The position numbers were made by a program, and so were the translations under genes. A stretch of DNA of 64,000 nt from Cercis canadensis (lineage: Eukaryota > Streptophyta > Magnoliopsida > Fabales > Fabaceae), in NCBI GenBank assembly GCA_003255065.1, contig QAOA01000112.1, positions 252,392 through 316,391 on the forward strand, in the 5' to 3' direction. Under the pieces are notes generated by a model that was not told the DNA's origin, searched no databases, and was given only the letters and a program-made list of their open reading frames with translations. Shown piece after piece: positions 57,013-64,000 of this stretch (position 1 is the first letter of the stretch; each line of letters begins with the position of its first letter).

Positions 57013-58478
57013 ATCTCTGTAATTTTACTAGACATATTTTATGGGAAAAGTGAAACAGAAGTGAGACTACACATATAACTTTCGTTATCTTGACTGGATT
57101 TCCAATTTATAATGCGAAAGGGTGCAAAATTGTAAATTAGTTATGGAGTCTTTCTCAGCAACGTGCATATTTCTAGGATTATATTGGTTGTACGTAATGT
57201 GTGGTATGCAATGCAGGATATAGTGAGAAGTATGGTAAATTTTGTGATAGGTCATAGGTCTGCCATTTTTGTGTGATTGATGGGAACTTCAAGTTGCCAA
57301 TAGGTGAGGATGTGGCAGAGAAATAGAGGATGAAAGCACAATTTCATAAGGAGGTTCTGGAAGGGTGATGAATGGACTTCTGCAGTAAGACCTAGTTTAT
57401 GTTCAAAAGTAAAAATTCCTGGCTCACGAACTGGAGAAGTGGAGCTTTTTGTGGGGTGCTGAGAAATGACAAAGGACAAACTGTTAGCTATAAAAACAAG
57501 GCAATTTTCTAGTCCATCAATTTGAAGCAGTAGAATTGGTCTGGAATTGGCCAAAAGTGGTGGTGACTTGTTCGAAGCTCACTGCTAGGACTTCAATGAA
57601 ATAAATTGAGCACTTTGGAAAGTGAAACTTGTTGTGTAGAAGGTTGAAGACTTGTTCAATTGTTTTAGTGACATGCTCATCTGGTATATAAAGAGAAAAA
57701 TTTGTAGTTGATTGCTGTGCTAATTGGTGCAGATCATAGGGAAGTATCATGTGATGTATTTAAATTATTTCCAGATAGATTAAGTGCGTTGGAAAACAGA
57801 GATAAGGGGAGACATGTAATGCAGGAAATTTGTTGGAATGAATATTCAGTACTTTGCAATGAATTGATTGATTTTTACGTTATGGACTTGAAGTCAGGTT
57901 TAGGTCATCACTATTTTAGAAGCAAGAGAAGCTGATGTGTGTTGGTAAGGATTAAAGGATAATCTTCGTGCTTCAACTAGGGAAGGTGAAATCGGCACAA
58001 TAAAGCACAAAAGTAAATGCTATTAAGGTCTTAATCGAATACAATAGGGAGGACTAAACACATCTTTACAACAAAAGTTTTCAAGAAAAAAAAATGAAAG
58101 AAATTTGTTAAATGGTGAGAAATATAATTCATTTACTTTTTTTTTTTGGGTACTTTAGCTATATATGATTCTAGATATGAAAACAAAACTTATAAATCTT
58201 GAAGAGGATCTCAATATCACTTAACCATTGGTATAAGAGAAACAAAACAAAATCAAACAGATACAATAAACAAGTAAAAGTACAATAAAGTAAATCTAAA
58301 AAATGTATTGAAGTTTATAATTTTTGTACCTCCATAAAATGTAAATTTCTTATATCAAGCTATGAAATTTAAAATTTCAAGAATTTCAACTTCAATCACA
58401 AATAACGGTGCTATAAATAAAGTTTCATATGCAGGTGTTTAATTGCTATGGAATTAAGACCCATTGTTGTTAGACATG

Positions 58479-58481
<3 letters not shown>
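57013..58481. other. unassigned sequence behind copia-3, probably CACTA interior
   Basis: No protein that I recognise. There are open frames of up to 100 codons on both strands, none with motifs. A stretch at 57700-57935 (plus strand, 75 codons) has balanced composition and might be an exon remnant. Sequence from 57950 on becomes AT-rich. Confidence 0.4.
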
Positions 58482-58551
<70 letters not shown>

Positions 58552-58552
58552 N
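58482..58552 (+). repeat. poly-T run of about 70 bp ending in an undetermined base
   Basis: An uninterrupted T run followed by N at 58552. The true length is uncertain. A similar N lies beside poly-T at 1324. Confidence 0.9.
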
Positions 58553-60010
58553 GAATAAAATATAATTTAGAAAAAGGACAAAAGTGGTTTTGCCACTGAC
58601 CATGCATGGTGACCCTTCTGGTCTTGTCAAGTGGTTAGTGGCGTGACCTGTTATAAAATCGACAATTTGCAGTTGGTCTTGCAGGTGGGATCACGCCAAT
58701 AGCCAAATGTCATGACCAAAAGCATCATGCCACTGGCCATTTCACATGACCCAAAAAAAAATTCTCTCCTGCTCACATTCTCTTTCTTTCTCTCTCTCTT
58801 TCTTCTCTTTCTTTCACATAGGTCATTCTCCATCTCTCTTTCCTCTCTTTTTTATATTTATGTTTTTTTCTCTTTTTTTTTTTTTTGCCATATTCTATTT
58901 CTTCTCAAGCAAAAATATATACACAAACTCTTACAATAAAGATCAAGTAAAAGAATAATATTGTTACTACCACTAAATGAGTTAGTGTATAACTGTAAAA
59001 TAATAATATAATTAAAAAATATAACAAAATACTATCTCATAAATATGATTAAAAATACTATTAATTTATTTTTAGATATTTATACAATTAACATAATAAA
59101 ATAAATAAAATTAATCATTCCAAAAATTATCAGTATGGCAAACTACTACCGATACTTACCTTACATTTTGAATAACTAATCTTCAAAAAAGGAAATATAG
59201 ATATTACCAAGTTTGCAAATTTGACTATAAATTGATCCAAAACTATAACGATTTAAAGCTTATACAGAACACAACTTTCAGCATTTTCCAAGTAGGCTAG
59301 TATATCACGTGTCTATAACTTTAGGGTGAAATCAATCCATCAAAATTATGGCAAAAAAAAAAAAAAACAAAAATATCAAAATGAATTTACTGGATCATGC
59401 TAATTATAGTGATGAAAGTATGGATAACCTAGAACGCTTTTTGCACCTTAGCTCATGAGTTGAATTAGCAAAATCAAAGGAAGTTTTAATAATATTGTAC
59501 ATAACACATTATAACCCAAGTCAGAATTTACTTATATATAAAAACCAAAGTATTTTTCTTATGAATATATACTTGATTACTCAACTCAAATTTCAGTTTG
59601 ATCATTTTAAGATTTCAAATTGACAACCCTGGTATATATTCTGCAACAAACAATAGAAATAAAGAGAGAGCTTTATGGCCTTAAAACATTACAATTGTGG
59701 CCAACGGTCGTATTCTCTTTGGCTTCAAACCGATGTCTTTTATATGCTTTAAAGTGATATGCTTAATATTTAATCAAAAAAAGAAGAAGAAGTAATATGA
59801 TATTAAAGCTGGTTATATTCTGCAACAATCAATAGACATAAAGAGAGAGGTGTATGGCTTGAAAACATTACAATTGTGGCCAACGGCTGTATTCTCTTTG
59901 GCTTGAAACTGATGTCTTTTATATGCTTTAAAGTAATATGCTTGATAGCCATATAGATTGAATACCTTCGAAGGCTCACGCCAATGACATTTTCATGGCT
60001 AATAAAATTG
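58553..60010. other. AT-rich intergenic sequence
   Basis: Includes a CT-rich tract (58765-58890) and long AT-rich parts. No ORF is supported. Short frames over the CT tract are low-complexity artefacts. Confidence 0.5.
59630..59955 (+). repeat. tandem duplication of about 180 bp
   Basis: TATATTCTGCAACAAACAATAG through CATTACAATTGTGGCCAACGG and GATGTCTTTTATATGCTTTA (about 59633-59760) is repeated from about 59814 to 59951 with an offset of about 179 bp and around ten differences. The first copy has an extra AAGAAGAAGAAG-rich end. Confidence 0.8.
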
Positions 60011-60367
60011 TGTTATGGAAAGTGACGATGCCTGAGCAGGAGGTCGAGCGGGATCATTGAGGTCGGTAGCCGACTTTGACTAGTGAGTATTCGAGTTCTC
60101 TGTGGACAAAGCTACCGGGCTGGGTTTGTATTTCTGGGCTCCGAAGATTAAGTCAGATCAATTCGGTCTGAGAAGGATAATAACAATTGTAGACAAGTGA
60201 AAATGATTCAGTACCTCGTATCCGTATTGGGTCATGGGCTATTTATAGTAAATAGGAGACATGACCTGGCGGGTCGGGGAATGTGCGACCCGTTAGGATT
60301 TGGGCCTTCTGGTTCATACATTGGTTTGGGCCTCAAGGTGTTTGGCCCATATTTTGGGTCTACTACA
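60011..60367 (-). repeat. 3' LTR of the Tat element
   Basis: On the minus strand it starts TGTAGTAGACCCAAAATATG behind the purine tract CTTTTCGGGGCAAG (60368-60381) and ends near CCATAACA at 60011. The left end is a best guess, chosen because TGT..ACA form inverted ends. A TATA box TATAAATAG lies at 60239-60247 on the minus strand, about 120 bp into the LTR. Confidence 0.65.
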
Positions 60368-60822
60368 CTTGCCCCGAAAAGAGAGTCCGGAGTTTTAAAT
60401 CTTCAGATTAAGAAAAATGGGGCCAAAACGCCTTTCTCAAAATTTTTTCACGTATCTGGGTGGCAAATTTCCTTTCGCCATTTGTCATATCAAGAGTGGG
60501 GTGGCAGGTAATAACTTCTGCCGTTTGTAAAAATGTGCGTCTTGAGGTGAGTAATAGCAGCGTTGGAGGTGGCGTTACTGCCTCGCGAGTTGTGATGCGG
60601 CGCTCACCTTAGCCGTTGGATGAGATTTGTCTGGACCGTTAGATAAGGAAATCAGAACGGTACAAATATGGTGATTCCATATTTCGTCGTACTTTTTGCG
60701 GACTGCTCCGAGAATCTGTGTTGAGGTTGAAGAGAGATTTCGGTTTGCCAACTTTTGAGGAATTACTCTCGCAAGCTTGCGGTATCCAGATCACAGGTAG
60801 TTTGTCTTTTCTTCTTCTCAAC

Positions 60823-61612
60823 ATGGTTTCTTCCAGTGAGGTTTCTACTTCTTCTTCTAGTTCTCTGAGGGAGGGTTCCCCCGAGAGGGTCTCGGTTCCA
60901 TTGTTTGTCCATCAAAGAGTTAGGGAAATCAAACCATCCATTAAGGCCAGGCATACCCGAGTGTTGTGGGATAGTCATATGAATGTCAATACAGACTATC
61001 ACAATTTTGATTTAGAGCCATGCCCTAAGAATTCTCCCGTTTGCGAAAATTGCCCAAATAATAATTTTTTTACCTTTAACGTTGCATTCCTTGACTGGGC
61101 TGGGGCCGAGCTTCCCCTCACAGACTTCGAGATGGAGTTTCTGCGTATGGTGAATGCAGCCCCTACCCAAATACATACGAATGGGTGGGGTTTCCTTAGA
61201 GCCTTTCAGGCCATGTGTAATGTTCTTTTTGTGAGTGCCCGAGTGGATGTCTTTTTCCACTTTTTTACCTTAAAACACATTAGGGAGTCCGACCAAGAGT
61301 ATGTATACATGGCTAGCCATCCTCGATTGTCTCTAATGAAACCAGTCAAGGATTCGGCGAAGGGGTGGAAAGACCAGTTTTTTCGAGTAACCGTGCCGAC
61401 CTGGGATAAAGTTCCCAGGCCGGACAAGGCTTTTTTCCTGAGTGAGGACGGAACTCCGAGATTCCCTTTGTGATGGAACCAATATCTTAACAAGCAACCA
61501 GCTCGGGCCTTGGGTGATTATGACCGAGAGGCTCGTCGGATAATTGGTGTCCTATCCGAGCATACATATGAGAAGTCAAATCTCGTCCAGCTGAGAGCGA
61601 GGGATTTGATTG
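60823..61612 (+). pseudogene. Tat antisense ORF, exon 1: putative gypsy-type transposon domain
   Basis: I prefer the ATG at 60823 (MVSSSEVSTSSSSSLREGS) over an upstream in-frame ATG at 60718, because related proteins open with a Ser-rich leader. The domain reads FNVAFLDWAGAELPLTDFEM, FLRMVNAAPTQIHTNGWGFL, RAFQAMCNVLFVSARVDVFF and GWKDQFFRVTVPTW. This is the pattern of the 'putative gypsy type transposon' family (Pfam PF04195, from memory). TGA at 61471-61473 interrupts it, but the frame stays open for about 45 further codons (ARALGDYDREARRIIGVLSE). An intron seems to follow: a donor at 61613 (G|GTCGGT) keeps the frame, while the better-looking GT at 61617 does not. The function is unknown. 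Confidence 0.65.
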
Positions 61613-61690
61613 GTCGGTACTAGTAGCCTTGCATTTTTTGTTTTTGCTGTTTAGAAGTGGCTGACTGAAATTTCTTGTTTTGTTTTATAG

Positions 61691-62901
61691 ACGAGAAAAT
61701 TAGCAAAGCGAAAATGGTGCGCATCTCAAGGCTTGCCAAACATAGGGGTAGTGAACAACGGGAGGCGACCTTCGAGCTTGTGCCTGAACAACAAACGGAG
61801 ACTCCAGCGATCGTTACCGTAGCCGAGCCAGTGGCTACTGTTGCTACGGAGGACACTGAGGTGAATACAGGCCCTGCCGATCCCGAGAGCATTCCTGAGA
61901 AGACTCAGGAGAAACGTCCCATGGTTGTAGATCTATCGAGTGGTCATCCGGAGAAGGACCGAGGAGCTAAGAAGCACAAGTCCCACCGCGAGCATGCTAG
62001 GCACGAGGGTTCTTCCCATCAATCTTCACGGGGGACGGCTGCTGAGGTCATGGGCCTCGAACTTTATTCTACCGATTTAGTAGCCGGAGATCCTGATCAC
62101 GCGAGTTGCTCATATTGGAATACTCGTTTTCTCCTCCAGGAAAGGGTTGACTCGATCCTGACGAAGGTGGACACGGACCGACTATCGAAGGCTCCGGTAG
62201 ACATGCTACTATCATATCTGCTCTCGACTGCTACCAGGGAGCTAGCAATCGTTCGGAGCTTGCAGAAGAGAGCGGGGAGCCCGGACGTGTTGAAGAAAGC
62301 TCAAGAGGTGGAAGCGAAGGCTCACAAGCAAGCGAGAGATGCGCAAAAGGCTTTAGAGGAGGCCAGGGCAGAGGTACAACAGCTTCGTGGCGAAAAAGAG
62401 TCAATTTTGGCCATTAAAGAAGAGGCCGAGATTGAGATTAAAAAACTTCATAATGACGTGCTGGAGCTAGAAGTTTGTCACGAAGTTGGTACCAAAATTC
62501 TGGAGGAGGCCCATGCCCGAGCATGCGAGGCGCGCGACTCTTTGCAGGAACTTCGGGTGTAGATGCGCTGACGAGTAAAGAAGGCTCGCCATGCCAAAAC
62601 TAGGATGAGAAAGAGAGCTGAGGATAAATTGGAGAAGAATTTTGCTCTTACCTTTGAGCAAGGTTTTAAGAACGCCATTGATCAAGCTCGGCTGCAATTT
62701 CCCGACCTCCGAGTTGGAGAGATGGACTGTTTTAAAATTGTTCGGAATGGGCAGCTGGTGCGAGATGATGAGGATGAGACTCCAATAGGCATAGATGAAG
62801 ATGCTGATATTCGGGTTTCTGATTCCGAGGGGGATTATGACTCGGCCACAGAAGAAGAGATGTATGGGACCCCGGTTGTAGGGAGTCCCCCTCTTGAATA
62901 G
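61691..62901 (+). pseudogene. Tat antisense ORF, exon 2: coiled-coil region
   Basis: Begins behind a good acceptor (TTGTTTTATAG at 61680-61690). The protein has a basic start (MVRISRLAKHRGSEQREATF), a low-complexity middle, and a long coiled coil from about 62260 (AQEVEAKAHKQARDAQKALE, EEARAEVQQLRGEKESILAI). TAG at 62560-62562 and TGA at 62569-62571 interrupt, in positions suiting CAG and CGA. The same frame then continues with MRKRAEDKLEKNFALTFEQG and an acidic end (DEDADIRVSDSEGDYDSATE) to TAG at 62899-62901. Coiled coils regularly follow the PF04195-type domain in plant proteins of this group. Confidence 0.65.
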
Positions 62902-63142
62902 GGTACTCGTTGTAATATGTTTAATATAGCAATAGCTTTTAAATGTTTTAAGGTCGGGTTTTGATAATTATACATGAGAGAATGAGAATTGGATGGTCTA
63001 AAAGAAAAAAACAAACATAAGTTTTTACAAAGTAAATAAGACCATTTATTTTGGTTGCATGATTTGTATGCTACATGCGCGGATTTTTAAAGAGCATTCA
63101 ACTCTGCCTTTTTCGTTTGCACTTGTAATGGAGTTTGGTAAC
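62902..63142. other. spacer behind the antisense ORF
   Basis: AT-rich, non-coding. It lies between the convergent ends of the antisense ORF (plus) and pol (minus), so it should hold the 3' end of the antisense transcript. No clear poly(A) signal was chosen. Confidence 0.5.
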
Positions 63143-63372
63143 GGTGTTTGTAACCGGCTAAGGTTTGCACTCGCGATGGAGGTTGCAAACAAACAAACAA
63201 AAATCAGCTCGGTGTTTTTAACCGACTAAGGTTTGCACTCGTGATAGAGGTTGCAAACAAAATGTGAGCACGGTGTTCGTAACCGGCTAAGGTTTGCACT
63301 TGCGATGGAGGTTGCAAACAAACAAACAAACAAAAATGAGCTCGATGTTTGTAACCGGCTAAAGTTTGCAAA
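63143..63372 (+). repeat. tandem repeat, unit 60-72 bp, nearly four copies
   Basis: TAACCGGCTAAGGTTTGCAC recurs from 63151, 63220, 63280 and 63352. Each unit also has GCGATGGAGGTTGCAAAC and a variable (ACAA)n run which explains the differing lengths. It lies between the convergent coding regions of the Tat element. Confidence 0.85.
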
Positions 63373-63407
63373 AGAGTGGGTGGAATGATATGTAGATTGA
63401 AAATATG

Positions 63408-64000
63408 TTATTGTTCATAGATTATGAGATTGGTTATATTCCAAGTTCTGGGGATGGGAAAACATTGCTCGGTTGCAAGTTTGTAGGCACCCTTCCCTAA
63501 GACTTCCTGTACTAAATATGGTTCTTCCCAATTTAGGGCTAGCTTGCCCTCGTCGAGGTGTTTCCTGGTGATGTCGGCTCTGCGAAGAACCAGGTCATCT
63601 TTTTAAAAATTCCTTGGTCGGACTTTAGCATTATAGTACTGGGAGAGTCTTTGCTTGTAGGCTAACATGGTGAGTCTTGTTTTTTCTCTGTCCTCATCGA
63701 GTAGCTCAAGGTTGGTATTCATGGATTCCTGATTACTATCAGCGCTAAAGTGCGCTCTTCTCCAACTTGGTTCGCCGATTTCGACAGGTATCATGGCCTC
63801 GGCTCCATATGTGAGTTTATAGGGAGTTTCCCGGGTAGAAGTTTGCGGATTCGTTCGGTAGGACCACAAAACCCAGGGAAGTTCCTCAGTCCATCGACCC
63901 TTGGTATGGTCTAATCGCTTCTTCAAACCATCAAGAATGATTCGATTTGCTGCTTCTACTTGTCCATTTGCTTGTGGATGCTCGACCGACGTATAGTTTA
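63408..64000 (-). pseudogene. Tat element integrase, C-terminal part (truncated by window edge)
   Basis: From the window edge the minus strand reads YTSVEHPQANGQVEAANR, the end of the integrase core with the catalytic Glu. It continues with GLKKRLDHTKGRWTEELPWV, LWSYRTNPQTSTRETPYKLT and YGAEAMIPVEIGEPSWRR, all typical of Tat integrase. TAA at 63603-63605 interrupts where 'NF.KDDLVLRRADI' continues in frame. The C-terminal domain ends LALNWEEPYLVQEVLGKGAY and IPRTWNITNLIIYEQ, with a stop at 63408-63410. It has no chromodomain. Confidence 0.88.

Larger units (their letters stand above)
60011..64000 (-). mobile_element. Tat-lineage Ty3/gypsy retrotransposon with antisense ORF, 3' part (continues beyond window)
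   Basis: The minus strand carries the integrase end (63408-64000), a non-coding repeat zone, and the 3' LTR (60011-60367). Between pol and LTR lies a plus-strand ORF pair (60823-62901) antisense to pol. Additional antisense ORFs between pol and the 3' LTR are established for Tat-type elements such as maize Grande. The sequence is GC-richer than its surroundings. The 5' half lies outside the window, so LTR divergence and target duplication cannot be judged. Confidence 0.82.

Noticed and set aside
58590..58640. palindrome-like CCATGCATGG next to GGTGACC words
   Set aside because: Too short and isolated to support a site or a hairpin gene.
58712..58958. two overlapping frames that look like membrane proteins
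   Set aside because: They are produced by a CT-rich tract in two frames.
48181..60010. right end of the second CACTA element
   Set aside because: No TTTTCTTGTAGTG or close variant was found, so I did not set a right boundary.
63143..63372. CRISPR-like regular repeats
   Set aside because: Units are contiguous and differ by (ACAA)n length without unique spacers, and the context is a plant retrotransposon.
1..64000. tRNA, rRNA, or intact host protein-coding genes
   Set aside because: I saw no cloverleaf-like conserved boxes, no rRNA segments, and no multi-exon gene with intact frame; all protein signals belong to transposons or captured fragments.

Overview
This window is nuclear DNA from a flowering plant, most likely a eudicot. 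It is AT-rich, has no bacterial-style operons, and is built almost entirely from plant transposable elements: Ty1/copia, Ty3/gypsy (Athila-like and Tat/Ogre-like) and CACTA DNA elements. I cannot name the species. I see no intact host gene. Host gene material appears only as broken exons inside two CACTA elements: a HemK2-type methyltransferase, a JASON-like gene and two unidentified pieces.

Left block (1-24.6 kb). A minus-strand Tat/Ogre-like gypsy element is represented by an LTR piece (1-449), a minisatellite tail (461-735) and a decayed gag (22.1-24.0 kb). A plus-strand SIRE-like copia element (912-about 21600) appears to sit inside it. The SIRE 5' LTR is split by a CACTA element (1000-10798), which is itself split by a copia element, 'copia-1' (1984-7336). 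The SIRE third (envelope-like) ORF is split by a 3.77-kb solo LTR (17488-21259) with a perfect GTCAG duplication, and the reading frame resumes exactly behind it.

Middle block (24.6-47.9 kb). A minus-strand Athila-like element 'X' (24565-33346) keeps gag and protease but has no RT or integrase. Its right LTR holds a solo LTR of a second Athila-like family, 'Y' (31392-32815). A separate solo LTR of X (35444-47337, duplication TATAT) holds a nearly intact full-length Y element (35767-46423, duplication TCTAT) whose gag-pol frame is broken only by three nonsense codons. The two Y insertions lie at homologous positions of the two X LTRs, one base apart. The sequence around this block (33347-35443 and 47338-47890) is degraded Tat-like LTR and tail.

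Right block (47.9-64 kb). A second CACTA end (47891) leads into exons of a JASON-like gene containing an inverted duplication. A young copia element, 'copia-3' (52029-57012), is inserted there. After AT-rich unassigned DNA with a poly-T/N run, a minus-strand Tat element starts at 60011 and runs off the window. Its LTR, the end of its integrase and a plus-strand antisense ORF (gypsy-type putative transposon domain plus coiled coil) are visible.

The features therefore do not form a working pathway. They record nested transposition, solo-LTR formation, gene capture and decay. Many of the stop codons are of the C-to-T type expected from methylated DNA.
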